The translations under genes were made by a program, and so were the position numbers. Shown here piece by piece: positions 16,011 through 29,655 of a stretch of 49,639 nucleotides of DNA. The stretch is from contig JABLXH010000041.1 of the NCBI GenBank assembly GCA_013178155.1, positions 1 to 49,639 of the forward strand, given 5' to 3'. The stretch is from Armatimonadota bacterium (GTDB lineage Bacteria > Armatimonadota > Zipacnadia > Zipacnadales > UBA11051). The notes beneath the pieces were generated by a model that was given only the letters and a program-made list of their open reading frames with translations, searched no databases and was not told the DNA's origin. Each line of letters opens with the position of its first letter. Within the stretch, counting starts at the first letter, position 1.

Positions 16011-18953
16011 TCAGGAGGGTCTGGCGAGCGCCCTGGCGGGCAAGCGAAAGACGACGACGCGGTCCACGAGCAGAGAAGCCTGACCATGCCAGTGCACGCG
16101 GGTCTCCATCAGGCTGGGCAGGCCCTCCCAGTCGGCTTCCACGCCGAACCAGGTCCACTGGCCCGGACCGCTGAAGTCGCGCCGTCTGACCTCTTTCTGA
16201 CCAGCGACCTTCGCCGTGCCCGAATAGCCGCCGGCGAAGACGTCGAGGGTGGCAAGCTGGTCATTGGCGGACAGTCCAGCCGGGGGCTCTGCGGCCAGTT
16301 TGAGCCGGAAGGCGGCCAGGTAGCGGCCGGGGGCCATGGGCGCATAGGGTCCGTAGATGATGCATTCGGCCTTCCCGCCCGGGTCCGGACCAGCCCAGGC
16401 CTGTCCCCACAGCGCTCCATTGTCCCTCACTGCCTGACCACTGGGGTGGCTGAGACCGATGGCGGGCCAGCAGGTGACGAACTCGGCCTGGGAGGCATCG
16501 GTGGGACAGTCGGCGACCGCGAAGTCCGCCGTCATGCGATCGGTATGGCCGCCGGCACGAAGCAGGATCCGGGCTTTGCGCTGTTCACCGCTGTGGACCG
16601 TCAGGCGCAGGTCGCGAACCTGACGGACCTCGTGGGGGCGGAGGTTCAGGGTCACCTCGCAGACCGCGTCGGCTGCACGCACCTGCAGACGGGTCGGTGT
16701 CTCCCGGGGCCGGCCATTGGTCAGCGTCACAGGTATGACGGTGGGGACGTCAGAGAGAGCCGCCCACGCCAGGCGCTCGTTGATGCTCTCCGCGCCCAGA
16801 ACCACACGCTCACTGGCCCAGGCGCGAATCCCCGCCATGGCCTCATCGAGGCGAGCAGGTCGAAAACGGCTGGGGTCCAGGGCGCGGGCAACGTCACGGT
16901 AGAGTGTGGCATGCTCGGCGTAGGAGTGCAAGTCGCCGTAGACGAGAATGACAAAGGGAGGACGGTGACGGGTGGCGATGCTCTCGATGCGCTCCACGAG
17001 GTGCTGAATGCCCTGTCGGCGACCGTCGGCAGTGGCGAAAACCCGGGTCCAGGGCAGACCGCCGAGACCGTGGGTCTGCCAGTAGGCGAGCTCGTGGTAG
17101 GCGACAGGAGTCCCGTCGGGCATGAGCTTGAGGCGAGCAGGCGCGGTATTGACGGTCAGGCCCAGGGGTCTGGTGGCGGCGATGTAGCGCTGTTGCACGT
17201 CAGAACGGGCGGCACCCCAGGTGTCAATGACGGGGGTTCCGGCCGCTCGGCACGCCCGGGCCGTGTGGGCAGCGAACTTGCCCAGGTCACGCATGTGGTC
17301 GGGGTAGCAGTAGCCTGCTCCCGAACAGCCGACGAAGAAGTAGTCGGCTGGCGTTGCGGTGTCATAATAGTACTGGAGCATCGCCGGAAAGAGCTCAGCC
17401 ATCAGCGGGTTGATACCCCAGTTCACCGGCACCTCACCGCGGGCGGGGTCAAACCAACTGTCGTAGAAGAAGGGGATAGGCCCCTTCATGGTGTCGCCCT
17501 CGCTGGTCATGAAACAGACGTAGAAGCGCTCCAGGTCGGGTCTGGTGTTCGCCGGGGTGAAATTGGCGCGCTGGCGCAGCGCGGCTCCCGGGGCGGGGAC
17601 CTTGTGGTGGAAGCTCCAGTTCGTGTAGGCGTGGAAGGAGTAGTGCCCATACTGACTCAGGAGGCGACACCAGACGTCCTCGGGGTCGCCATAGCCGTTG
17701 ATCTGGGCGGGGGTACGGAGGGCGGCCAGGATGCGCTCGTACATGGCGGCCTGTTTGGGATCGCCCCCACAAGTGGTGCCGTAGCTGACCCTCTCCTCGG
17801 CCGTGCAGCCGAGGTTGAAGACGAAACCGCGATTCTGGGTCTGCCAGTCAAACCCTGACATCGGCCCGCAGACGCCCACGTTGATGCCGTCAACCTGGCC
17901 CCCGTTCACAGTGTGGGCCAGGCGTCGGCTGCAGCGGGGCATCAGTTCGCGCAATGCCCACTCGTAGGCGCTGATAGTGTCTGCAAACTTGCCGCGGAGG
18001 TCACGGCGCACCGTGAAGGCAGGTCCGGCCAGCGGCCGCGGCGGAGTAGAGGGCGGGCTCTCACCGTTATCGGTGACGAAGCACACACGCCGCCAGATTA
18101 CGGTAGCATCCGGCCCCAGGACGTGAAGCTGGAGACGGGCGAAGGTATGTCGGCCCGCGACGGCGGCCAACTGGCGGATGTTCCATCTCTTCACTCCGGG
18201 TTCGCGCTCGACCGCCAGGCAAAGATCGTCCTCGCCCCCGCTCACCTGCCCATTCGCATCGCGGTCCCAGGTGAGCTTGATCTGCCACCCGGCGCCGGGT
18301 CCGTCCACAGCAATGACATCGGCTTCGAGGAACGGATAGGTGTCGAGGTCCACGGTGAGAGGCCCCGACGAGATGAAGCTCCAGGGACTGTCAGGGCCGG
18401 GATTGCCCTCCCGCATCTGCAGCCCCTGTCCTGGCACCAGGTTGAGATGTGGGTTGGCGGCCTGGCGCCATGCGGACATTGCCGAGGGGGGGGAGGCGGC
18501 GAAGTCCACGCCCGGCCAGTCGCTGTTGGCGGCCAGAGTGGGCGAACGCCCCTCCAGCACGTCCGGGGAGACGGGGATCAGCCCCTCGACGCCGGCCAGG
18601 GTGATGGCCACATAGCGGCTGGCATCGAACGCAGGGTCATAGACGACGAGGCCGTTGGTCTTGGGTGCGAGACGCTCTAGGACGTCTCGCAAACCATCGG
18701 CCCTCTGGTAGCGCAGGCCGGCGCGCTCGGCGTAGATGTCCAGCCAGCGTTGCTCGAAGCTCTCACCGTTATCCAGGTAGAGTCGCGGGCCCTCGCGGTT
18801 GACAAGGCCCTGGAGGGCCTCCGCAGTACACCTCTCGTCCCAGCTCAGCCCTCTGGCGTCAAGGACCAGGGCGGGTGACGATTGGGAGACGGCTCGCGCG
18901 GCCGACGCGAGTAGAACGGCGGTAGCCAAACAAAAAAAGACCTCGACACGCAT
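16011..18953 (-). CDS. Secreted GxGYxYP-family protein
   Basis: A 980-aa protein starting at ATG 18953 with a clear signal peptide (MRVEVFFCLATAVLLASAARA). The defining motif of the GxGYxYP putative glycoside hydrolase family reads GAGYCYP near residue 540, inside FFVGCSGAGYCYPDHM. The N-terminal part (LVLDARGLSWDERCTAEALQG, LVNREGPRLYLD) matches the N-terminal subdomain of this family. A module at about residues 190-300 (FLEADVIAV, DRDANGQVSGGEDD) looks like an inserted carbohydrate-binding or beta-sandwich domain with a calcium-like loop. The C-terminal 180 residues look beta-rich. Its activity is not known from sequence alone. Probably exported. Confidence 0.75.
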   Translation of the reverse strand: MRVEVFFCLATAVLLASAARAVSQSSPALVLDARGLSWDERCTAEALQGLVNREGPRLYLDNGESFEQRWLDIYAERAGLRYQRADGLRDVLERLAPKTNGLVVYDPAFDASRYVAITLAGVEGLIPVSPDVLEGRSPTLAANSDWPGVDFAASPPSAMSAWRQAANPHLNLVPGQGLQMREGNPGPDSPWSFISSGPLTVDLDTYPFLEADVIAVDGPGAGWQIKLTWDRDANGQVSGGEDDLCLAVEREPGVKRWNIRQLAAVAGRHTFARLQLHVLGPDATVIWRRVCFVTDNGESPPSTPPRPLAGPAFTVRRDLRGKFADTISAYEWALRELMPRCSRRLAHTVNGGQVDGINVGVCGPMSGFDWQTQNRGFVFNLGCTAEERVSYGTTCGGDPKQAAMYERILAALRTPAQINGYGDPEDVWCRLLSQYGHYSFHAYTNWSFHHKVPAPGAALRQRANFTPANTRPDLERFYVCFMTSEGDTMKGPIPFFYDSWFDPARGEVPVNWGINPLMAELFPAMLQYYYDTATPADYFFVGCSGAGYCYPDHMRDLGKFAAHTARACRAAGTPVIDTWGAARSDVQQRYIAATRPLGLTVNTAPARLKLMPDGTPVAYHELAYWQTHGLGGLPWTRVFATADGRRQGIQHLVERIESIATRHRPPFVILVYGDLHSYAEHATLYRDVARALDPSRFRPARLDEAMAGIRAWASERVVLGAESINERLAWAALSDVPTVIPVTLTNGRPRETPTRLQVRAADAVCEVTLNLRPHEVRQVRDLRLTVHSGEQRKARILLRAGGHTDRMTADFAVADCPTDASQAEFVTCWPAIGLSHPSGQAVRDNGALWGQAWAGPDPGGKAECIIYGPYAPMAPGRYLAAFRLKLAAEPPAGLSANDQLATLDVFAGGYSGTAKVAGQKEVRRRDFSGPGQWTWFGVEADWEGLPSLMETRVHWHGQASLLVDRVVVFRLPARALARPS

Positions 18954-19284
18954 AGGTTGATACTCCCGGGTTGCCTGGTGTGTGGCCGGGCCGGCGAGCA
19001 AGGGTTTCCCCGCGGCGTGGCTCAGGGCCTGCGCGGAGTTGTCAGGGGAGGCAGGGTTCGGTCATCTGCGTGAACGCAATCACATGCGAGGTACCGCCAT
19101 GGTGGTCTGCGCGTCCTGGCGGGGTGTTGTCTGGCCGGCGACGGCATCACAGCTCGGGGGATGCAGTCTGAGGGTCGTGAGGCCTGGGAATGGACGGCGC
19201 CGAGCTGAGAACCGAGTCTGGGCGCGACGAGACCCGGGCCATGCGCACCAATCGCCTGCCCGACCTTTGGCGTGATTTCAGGTC
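18954..19284. other. Non-coding gap upstream of the rpoB promoter
   Basis: About 330 bp between the leftward GxGYxYP gene and the rpoB promoter. A GGGAG Shine-Dalgarno site for the leftward gene lies close to 18964-18970. I see no gene, tRNA or clear repeat here; short open frames lack family features and ribosome binding sites. Confidence 0.6.
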
Positions 19285-19313
19285 TTGACATGGGGCCGAC
19301 GGTGTGCGATACT
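19285..19313 (+). promoter_or_regulatory. Promoter of rpoBC
   Basis: A perfect TTGACA (19285-19290), a 17-bp spacer and GATACT (19308-19313). The start of transcription would be near 19320, leaving a 5' leader of about 205 nt before rpoB. Confidence 0.75.
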
Positions 19314-19380
19314 CCTCTTTCCTACATGCAACACAAAGCCGCGAACATCAGACTTCGCTAAGACCATCAACCTCAGGTTA

Positions 19381-19431
19381 CTCCACGAGTCTCGGGATCA
19401 ACAATCGGTGTCGAGGAGTGGGGCTTTTTTT
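19381..19431 (+). terminator. Terminator-like hairpin in the rpoB leader (putative attenuator)
   Basis: CTCCAC (19381-19386) pairs with GTGGGG (19418-19423), and CTCG (19391-19394) pairs with CGAG (19412-19415). A small internal loop separates the two helices and the apical loop is 17 nt. It is followed at once by C and seven T residues (19425-19431). It lies about 60 nt downstream of the predicted start site and 95 bp before rpoB, so it would cut off the rpoBC transcript unless bypassed. Confidence 0.5.
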
Positions 19432-19526
19432 GGTGCCTGCCGTCCAGCCCGATAGATGAGTGTCTCTCGGTGCGCTAGCACTGGTGTGAGCAGGCCGTGC
19501 TAACCCAAGGAGGCGTCGCTTCCAAC

Positions 19527-23348
<3,822 letters not shown>

Positions 23349-23438
23349 GGGTTGGGGTTCGTGCGGCGCCTGACGGGAGCGCGTCACACTCGGGGAGCGC
23401 AGGGATAGCTTAGCGCTGGATTCGGAGGCGAGAACACC

Positions 23439-26400
23439 TTGGCGAGTTCGACTACGGATTTCGAGGCGATCACCATCGACCTGGCATCACCGCGGGAGAT
23501 CCGCGCCTGGTCCTTCGGCGAGGTGAAGAAGCCGGAGACCATCAACTACCGGACGTACAAGCCGGAGCGGGATGGCCTGTTCTGCGAGCGGATTTTCGGG
23601 CCGACGCGGGACTGGGAATGTCACTGTGGGAAGTACAAGAAGGTCAAGTTCAAGGGCATCAAGTGCGACCGCTGTGGGGTCGAGGTGACGCGGTCCAAGG
23701 TGCGTCGCGAACGGATGGGCCATATTGAGCTGGCGGCTCCCGTCTGTCACAGTTGGTATCTGAAGGGCGTGCCGAGTCCCATCAGCCTACTTCTGGACAT
23801 GTCGCGCCGGACGCTTGAGGAGGTCATCTATTTCGCCTCCTACATCGTGACCAGTGTCAACCATGACAAGATAATGCGACGCCGGGCCGACATTCTGGCG
23901 GCCATTGCTGAGGAGAAGGCCGCGATTCTGGACTCGCGGGATCAGGAGATCGACCGACTGCGCGAGCAGTACGAGGAGGGCCTGCGCCGTTCCCAGGAGC
24001 GTCACGCTCAGGAAGCCGGGGACGATGAGGCGATGGAGGACGTGGCTGCCGAGGAGGAGGACGAGGAGGGCGAGGCGGGCGACCTGGATGTACTGGGAAT
24101 GGAGCTGGACGACGACCTGGACAGTCTCGGCGATGAGATCCTGGAGGAAGAGGACTACCCTCTGGTTTCGGGCGAGACGGAGAGCAGCTGGGACAACGGG
24201 ATGACGGAGGAGGAGCTTAGCCGCCGGATCCTGAAGGCCAACGAGATCACGCACCGCGTTGACGATCTGAACGAGGCCGCCGAACTGCTCTTCAAGCTGA
24301 CGCCCAAGCAGCTGATTTCGGAGCTTGAGTACCGTCGGCTGATGGAGTTGGTAGAGGTCTGCGAAGAGCGGTTGGACGGCTCCTTCAGCGACCTGTTCAG
24401 GGCCGGTCTGGGTGCCGAGGCGATCCGTGACCTGTTGGCGGAGATCGACCTGGACGAGCTGGCCCACGACCTGCGTCAGGAGATTGACGAGCGGACGGGC
24501 GCGCGGCGGGCGCGGGCGGTCAAGCGGCTGCGGGTGGTGGAGGCCTTCCGGCAGAGCCGCAACCGTCCGGAGTGGATGGTGCTTGAGGTGGTGCCGGTCT
24601 TGCCTCCGGAGCTGCGCCCGATGGTGCAGTTGGACGGTGGGCGGTTTGCGACTTCGGATCTGAACGACCTCTATCGGCGCGTGATCAACCGCAACAATCG
24701 GTTGCGACGGATCATCGAGATCAACGCGCCGGAGTCGATCGTCAACCACGAGCGGCGGCTGCTGCAAGAGGCGGTTGATGCGCTGATTGACAATGGTCGG
24801 CGCAGCCGCCCGGTGACCGGCTCCAATCGGCGGCCACTGAAGTCGCTCTCTGACATGCTCAAGGGCAAGGAGGGGCGATTCCGCAAGAATCTGCTGGGCA
24901 AAAGGGTGGACTACTCCGGCCGCTCTGTTATCGTGGTGGGACCAGAGCTCAAGCTGCACCAGTGTGGCCTGCCCCGGGAGATGGCGCTGGAACTGTTCAA
25001 GCCCTTTGTCATGAACCGCCTCGTAGAGCAGGGGCATACGACAAACATCAAGACCGCCAAGCGGATGGTGGACCGTCTGCGCAGCGAGGTATGGGACGCG
25101 CTGGAGGAGGTCATTGATGACCATCCGGTTCTGCTCAACCGGGCGCCGACGCTGCACCGGCTCGGGATTCAGGCTTTCGAGCCGATCCTGATTGACGGGA
25201 AGGCCATCCAACTGCACCCGCTGGTCTGCGAGGCTTTCAACGCAGACTTCGACGGTGACCAGATGGCGGTGCACGTTCCTCTTTCGGCCCACGCGCAGGC
25301 GGAGGCGCGGCTGTTGATGCTTGCGTCACGCAACCTGTTCAAGCCCGCCGATGGGGCACCGATTTGCGCCCCGAAGTACGACATCGTTCTGGGCTGTTAC
25401 TACATGACGCAGGAGAACAAGGAGGGGCTGGGGGCCGGGAAGTTCTTCCCCAGCGCGGAGTCTGTCATCAGCGCCTATCAGCACCGGAAGGTTGACCTGC
25501 ACGCCAGCATCAAGGTGCGGCTGCCCCAGGTCTTTCTCTATGCCTACGACGAGAAGGGCGAGCAACTGACTTTGGAGCCTCAGCTCGAACTGGACTTGCG
25601 TCGCTGTGTGGCCGAGGTGGCCTGGGACGAGCACCCGGTGAAGGAGCGCAGGGCCGAGTTCATATTGACCGATGAGATCATGTCCCAGGAGCCGGTGGAG
25701 CGAGGGGCGTGGAAGGAGCGGTTCTCGGAGTTCGAGCGGCTGCGCGGCAACTTTGCTGACAAGAACGAAGCGATGATAACGGCCATCGAGCTGCGCTGCC
25801 GGGAGGCCTGCCAGCTGGGCGACATGGCCGTAGGGACACGGATTGAGGCGGGTATCCGGCGTGAGATCTTTGACACCACCCCGGGGCGAGTGCTGTTCAA
25901 CCACGCCTTGCCTCTGGACATGCCTTTCCTGAACCACGACATCGCGAAGGAAGAACTGGGATCGATCGTTCGGCGCTGCTACCTGATCTACGGTCAGGAG
26001 CGCACCGCGGAGCTGTTGGACCAGATCAAGGAGATGGGGTTCAAGTACGCCACGCGGTCGGGCCTCAGCATCTGCATCGAGGACACCGACGTGCCGACGC
26101 GGCGGGAGGAGATCATCCGCCGCACCGAGCGAGAGGTGGCGCGCATCAACGAGGCGGCGCGGCGCGGGTACATCCTGGAAGACGAGCGCGAGCAGCGGGT
26201 CCTGGAGTTGTGGCAAGCGGCGCGCGAGGAAGTCGCGGACGACATTCTCAACAATATCGACAGCTTCAACTCGATCTGGATGATGACCAACTCCGGGGCG
26301 CGGGCCAACCGGTCCCACATCTCGCAGATCTCGGGGATGCGGGGTCTGATGAGTGACCCCTTCGGTCGCCTCATCGAGGATCTGCCGGTGAAGAGTAACT

Positions 26401-28229
26401 TCCACGAGGGGCTGAACGTCCTGGAGTACTTCGTGGCGACCCACGGCGCGCGCAAGGGCCTGGCGGACACGGCGCTGCGGACCGCTGATGCCGGATACCT
26501 GACGCGACGGTTGGTGGACGTGGCGCAAGACGTGATGATTCGCGATGTGGATTGCGGCACGACCGACGGCGTGGATGTCACGACGATGTTCGCGCAAGAG
26601 GTCCACTGCGCCTCGTGTGGTCAGGAGGATGTGCTGCGAGAGGGGCGGTGCGAGTACTGCGGCGCTGAGCTAATGGTGCCCAGTGACAGCGAGGTGTTGC
26701 AGAAGCTCGAGGACCGGATCATCGGGCGCACGGCGGCGGTTGACATCACGCACCCGGAGACGGGCGCCGTAATCGTGCCGGGCGGCGAGGAGATTGATGA
26801 GCGCTTGGCCCGCCGCGTAGTGGAGGCGGGTGTGCGGAAGGTTACGGTGCGCTCGCCGCTGACCTGTGAGTTGCGCAGCGGGATCTGTGCCAAGTGCTAT
26901 GGGCGGGACCTGGCCCGGCAGAAGCTGGCGGAAGTGGGAACGGCGGTGGGTATCATCGCCGCGCAGTCCATCGGCGAGCCCGGGACGCAGTTGACCATGC
27001 GCACCTTCCACACAGGCGGTGTGGCTGGCCAGTACATCACTGGTGTGGCGGATGTGAAGAAGCGCAAGCAGCAAGCGTTGCGCAGCCTCCACGATGACAT
27101 TGACAAGGGTATGGTCTCACTGGGCGAGATGGCGGGTGGTCGTGCTCGGCGGAAGGCCATCAAGGAGATGCTGAAAGTCCTGGAGACGCCCGTGCACGGT
27201 CTCCTGCGCGTTGTGGAGCTCTTTGAGGCGCGGACTCCGAAGGGCCAGGCGATCACGGCGCAAGTGGACGGCAGGGTCGCGGCTATCGAGACCAAGGGTC
27301 TGCGCAGCGTGATCATCCACTCGGTTCACAGCATTGACGACCTGCGGGTGATACGTGGCGAGCGGTTGGCGGAAGACATCATCAGCGCCGATGGCAAGAC
27401 GAAGCTGGCGCGCGCTGGGGAGAAACTGCTGAAGAAGACGCGCATGCGGCTGAAGAAGGCGGGCGTGACCCATGTGCCAATCGCTACCGCGCACCTGGTA
27501 CCGTACCGCGGTGAGTTGTTTGTCCGCGAGGGGAGCGAGGTACGGGCCGGTGACCGCCTGACGATGGGCCCGGTGGATCCGCAGAGCATTCTGGAGAAGC
27601 GCGGAATCCGGGGAGTGCAGGAGTACCTGCTGCGGGAGGTTCAGGCGGTCTACAAGGCACAGGGCGTCAGCATCAATGACAAGCACATCGAAGTGATCAT
27701 CCGCCAGATGCTCAAGAAGCGGAAGATCAAGGACCACGGTGACACGAAGTTCCTGCCCGGCGAAGTGGTTGATCGCTTTGAGTTTGAGGACGAGAACGCG
27801 CGCGTGAAGGCGTTTGGAGGGCGTGAGGCGACGGCTGAGCCGGTTCTGCTGGGGATCACCCAAGCGTCACTGGCGACGGAGAGCTTCCTGTCGGCCGCCT
27901 CATTCCAGCGGACCACGCGGGTGTTGACCGAGGCGGCTTGTGCGGCGAAGCGTGATCCCCTGCTGGGGCTGAAGGAGAACGTGATCATTGGGCGGCTGAT
28001 TCCCGCGGGCAGCGGCATGCCGCAGCATCGTGACCGCGAGGTGCGGCTGGCCGACGGGGTGGTTCCGGCGTTCGTGGAGACTCGGCGTGAGGAGACACCA
28101 GAGGAGGCCGTCCAGCGACTGATCAGCGAGTACGGGGTGTCGCGGGCGGAGGCGCAGGCGGATGTGGAGAGCTTCCGGGAGTGGGCCACCGGGGCGGAGG
28201 ACGGTGAGGATGAGGAGAGCGATGTCTAG
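23439..28229 (+). CDS. rpoC: RNA polymerase subunit beta prime
   Basis: A 1596-aa subunit. TTG 23439 follows GGAGG by 10 nt. Seen: the first zinc site (Cys61, Cys63, Cys76, Cys79); the clamp and switch regions; the catalytic NADFDGDQM at 601-609; bridge helix and trigger loop ([19 protein letters not shown]); and the second zinc site (VDCGTTDG, then [17 protein letters not shown]). Three inserts stand out. First, a coiled coil followed by an acidic stretch at about 139-255; the coiled coil recalls Actinobacteria. Second, a CASC-x10-CEYC ribbon at 1057-1074, inside the second zinc domain. Third, about 50 charged residues at about 1203-1253 in the trigger loop, where E. coli has SI3. It lies 90 bp after rpoB and is probably cotranscribed. 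Confidence 0.98.
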   Translation: MASSTTDFEAITIDLASPREIRAWSFGEVKKPETINYRTYKPERDGLFCERIFGPTRDWECHCGKYKKVKFKGIKCDRCGVEVTRSKVRRERMGHIELAAPVCHSWYLKGVPSPISLLLDMSRRTLEEVIYFASYIVTSVNHDKIMRRRADILAAIAEEKAAILDSRDQEIDRLREQYEEGLRRSQERHAQEAGDDEAMEDVAAEEEDEEGEAGDLDVLGMELDDDLDSLGDEILEEEDYPLVSGETESSWDNGMTEEELSRRILKANEITHRVDDLNEAAELLFKLTPKQLISELEYRRLMELVEVCEERLDGSFSDLFRAGLGAEAIRDLLAEIDLDELAHDLRQEIDERTGARRARAVKRLRVVEAFRQSRNRPEWMVLEVVPVLPPELRPMVQLDGGRFATSDLNDLYRRVINRNNRLRRIIEINAPESIVNHERRLLQEAVDALIDNGRRSRPVTGSNRRPLKSLSDMLKGKEGRFRKNLLGKRVDYSGRSVIVVGPELKLHQCGLPREMALELFKPFVMNRLVEQGHTTNIKTAKRMVDRLRSEVWDALEEVIDDHPVLLNRAPTLHRLGIQAFEPILIDGKAIQLHPLVCEAFNADFDGDQMAVHVPLSAHAQAEARLLMLASRNLFKPADGAPICAPKYDIVLGCYYMTQENKEGLGAGKFFPSAESVISAYQHRKVDLHASIKVRLPQVFLYAYDEKGEQLTLEPQLELDLRRCVAEVAWDEHPVKERRAEFILTDEIMSQEPVERGAWKERFSEFERLRGNFADKNEAMITAIELRCREACQLGDMAVGTRIEAGIRREIFDTTPGRVLFNHALPLDMPFLNHDIAKEELGSIVRRCYLIYGQERTAELLDQIKEMGFKYATRSGLSICIEDTDVPTRREEIIRRTEREVARINEAARRGYILEDEREQRVLELWQAAREEVADDILNNIDSFNSIWMMTNSGARANRSHISQISGMRGLMSDPFGRLIEDLPVKSNFHEGLNVLEYFVATHGARKGLADTALRTADAGYLTRRLVDVAQDVMIRDVDCGTTDGVDVTTMFAQEVHCASCGQEDVLREGRCEYCGAELMVPSDSEVLQKLEDRIIGRTAAVDITHPETGAVIVPGGEEIDERLARRVVEAGVRKVTVRSPLTCELRSGICAKCYGRDLARQKLAEVGTAVGIIAAQSIGEPGTQLTMRTFHTGGVAGQYITGVADVKKRKQQALRSLHDDIDKGMVSLGEMAGGRARRKAIKEMLKVLETPVHGLLRVVELFEARTPKGQAITAQVDGRVAAIETKGLRSVIIHSVHSIDDLRVIRGERLAEDIISADGKTKLARAGEKLLKKTRMRLKKAGVTHVPIATAHLVPYRGELFVREGSEVRAGDRLTMGPVDPQSILEKRGIRGVQEYLLREVQAVYKAQGVSINDKHIEVIIRQMLKKRKIKDHGDTKFLPGEVVDRFEFEDENARVKAFGGREATAEPVLLGITQASLATESFLSAASFQRTTRVLTEAACAAKRDPLLGLKENVIIGRLIPAGSGMPQHRDREVRLADGVVPAFVETRREETPEEAVQRLISEYGVSRAEAQADVESFREWATGAEDGEDEESDV

Positions 28230-28251
28230 GCTCTCGGGCAGGGAATGGGGC

Positions 28252-28280
28252 TTGACATGTTGCGGGGGTCTGAATATACT
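28252..28280 (+). promoter_or_regulatory. Promoter of the rpsL-led ribosomal cluster
   Basis: Perfect TTGACA (28252-28257), 17-bp spacer, TATACT (28275-28280). It is the strongest promoter seen in the window. Transcription would start near 28287, about 315 nt before rpsL. Confidence 0.8.
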
Positions 28281-28401
28281 ACGGTGTCCTCCGGGAAAGC
28301 GCGCTGGCCACGTGGTGGGCGGTGCGAACTAACCGGATGTGGTGAAGGATGCTGCGTGGGGCTGTTCAGGACGGGGAGTCGCGCACGCATCACGCGAGCC
28401 C

Positions 28402-28470
28402 GTCGTCAGGTGGCAAAGACGACCGGTGTGGCTTCAGGAGTGAGGTCTCCTGAGATAGACCCCTGAAGCC
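28402..28470 (+). promoter_or_regulatory. Structured leader RNA upstream of rpsL
   Basis: Two hairpins lie in tandem. The first pairs GTCGTC (28402-28407) with GACGAC (28418-28423). The second pairs GGCTTCAGG (28430-28438) with CCTGAAGCC (28462-28470) and encloses GGTCT (28444-28448) paired with AGACC (28457-28461). CAGGAG (28435-28440) could instead pair with CTCCTG (28447-28452), which would break both helices of the second hairpin. Such alternative pairing, ahead of a terminator, is the usual layout of an attenuator or ribosomal-protein leader. The ligand is unknown; ribosomal protein S12 or S7 binding is only a guess. Rfam holds rpsL leaders from other lineages, but I cannot match this to one. 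Confidence 0.5.
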
Positions 28471-28495
28471 ATGCCGTGCGGTCTTTACTCGTCCT

Positions 28496-28531
28496 GGGCC
28501 CCTCACCTGACAGCTGAGGGGCCCTTTATTT
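28496..28531 (+). terminator. Intrinsic terminator between rpoC and rpsL (putative attenuator)
   Basis: GGGCCCCTCA (28496-28505) pairs perfectly over 10 bp with TGAGGGGCCC (28515-28524) across a 9-nt loop and is followed by TTTATTT. It ends 70 bp before rpsL but lies well downstream of the promoter at 28252. It therefore either ends rpoC transcripts or attenuates the ribosomal transcript, or does both. Confidence 0.75.
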
Positions 28532-28600
28532 CCGCTGTAGGCGGAGGGGCCCGGCGTGAGGTGGGGGGATGGATAGAACGAACCCGAGGGAGTGTTGGGT

Positions 28601-29011
28601 GTGCCGACGATCAGTCAGTTGGTGCGCAACGGGCGCAAGAAGAAGGCGCGCAAGCCGAAGACCCCGGCGCTGAAGTTTGTGTGGAACGCTCTCAAGCGGC
28701 GCTCGATGCAGGTGGAGGGCGCGCCACAGCGTCGAGGGGTATGCACGCGGGTATGGGCGCAGACGCCCAAGAAGCCGAACTCGGCACTCCGCAAGTGCGC
28801 CCGGGTGCGCCTGTTCAACCGCCAGGAGGTCACGGCGTATATTCCTGGCGAGGGGCATAACCTGGCTGAGCATTCGGTTGTCCTGGTACGCGGTGGCCGG
28901 GTGAAGGACCTCAACTCGGTGAAGTACCACGTGGTTCGCGGCACGCTGGACACGGAGGGCGTGCAGGGCAGGAAGCAGTCCCGGTCCAAGTACGGCACCA
29001 AGAAGGCGTAG
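28601..29011 (+). CDS. rpsL: Ribosomal protein S12
   Basis: A 136-aa decoding-site protein of the small subunit. GTG 28601 is chosen because GAGGGAG lies 8 nt upstream and the protein then begins [12 protein letters not shown], as in other S12 proteins. Seen: [22 protein letters not shown] and [22 protein letters not shown]. The lysines linked to streptomycin response (Lys57/58 here, and the RVKDL loop) are wild type. It has the longer N-terminal form, with about 13 extra residues before the PQ(K/R)RGVCTRV block, as in Bacillus. First gene of the str part of the cluster. Confidence 0.98.
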   Translation: MPTISQLVRNGRKKKARKPKTPALKFVWNALKRRSMQVEGAPQRRGVCTRVWAQTPKKPNSALRKCARVRLFNRQEVTAYIPGEGHNLAEHSVVLVRGGRVKDLNSVKYHVVRGTLDTEGVQGRKQSRSKYGTKKA

Positions 29012-29140
29012 ATGACGCGGTCGGGACCGGCGCAGGACCAGCGCTGGTTCGCGGCCGAGGCAGGTTAGAGGGCAGCACCGTAGCGCGCCATGCTGCTCCA
29101 ATGAAGTCCACCCGAGCGATGCATCAGAGGAGCGAGGCAG

Positions 29141-29611
29141 ATGCCGAGAAAGGGAGAAGCTCCGAAGCGGCCTGTACTTCCAGACCCGATCTTCGGCAGC
29201 GAAGTGGTCACGCGGTTCATCAACAAGATCCTTCGCGGCGGCAAGAAGAGCACGGCGGAGCAGATCTTCTACGGAGCGCTAAGCGACATCGCTGAGGCGA
29301 CCGGGGCCAATCCGCTGGAAGTGCTGCAGCAGGCGGTTCGGAACACGATGCCGGAGGTGGAGGTCAGGCCTCGGCGGGTGGGAGGGGCCAACTACCAGGT
29401 TCCGGTACCGGTTTCGGCACGGCGGCAGATCACGCTGGCAGTGCGGTGGATCGTTGACGCGGCACGCAAACGCAACGAGCGCACGATGCGCCAGCGTATA
29501 GCGCGGGAGCTGATGGATGCGGCGAAGCGGGAGGGCGCGGCTTACCGGCGGCGGGAGGAAGTGTACCGCATGGCCGAGGCCAACCGGGCGTACTCACACT
29601 ATCGCTGGTAG
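29141..29611 (+). CDS. rpsG: Ribosomal protein S7
   Basis: A 156-aa head protein that nucleates assembly of the 30S 3' domain. It begins MPRKGEAPKRPVLPDPIFGS; conserved blocks FINKILRGGKKSTAEQI, PEVEVRPRRVGGANYQVPV and ANRAYSHYRW are intact. ATG 29141 follows GAGGAGCGAGG. The 129-bp gap before it holds only a 12-bp palindrome (ACCAGCGCTGGT at 29037-29048). Confidence 0.98.
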   Translation: MPRKGEAPKRPVLPDPIFGSEVVTRFINKILRGGKKSTAEQIFYGALSDIAEATGANPLEVLQQAVRNTMPEVEVRPRRVGGANYQVPVPVSARRQITLAVRWIVDAARKRNERTMRQRIARELMDAAKREGAAYRRREEVYRMAEANRAYSHYRW

Positions 29612-29655
29612 ATGGTATTGAGGGGTCCGTTGGGCGGCGTTAAGGAGTTCAGACT

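Noticed and set aside
15936-17858. Long open frame (640 codons) antisense to the GxGYxYP gene
   Set aside because: Low-complexity Gly/Val/Ala composition with no recognisable domain; the opposite strand carries a signal peptide and a family motif.
19022-19291. Leftward 89-codon frame upstream of rpoB
   Set aside because: It has no ribosome binding site or domain, and it runs through the rpoB promoter.
28245-28466. Possible small protein in the rpsL leader
   Set aside because: The frame overlaps the promoter at 28252-28280, and its in-frame starts lack ribosome binding sites. A shorter 34-codon frame at 28349 in another phase has poor spacing and no supporting feature.
29037-29048. Palindrome ACCAGCGCTGGT between rpsL and rpsG as an operator
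   Set aside because: It is only 12 bp, in an internal operon gap, with no promoter near it; chance is a sufficient explanation in GC-rich DNA.
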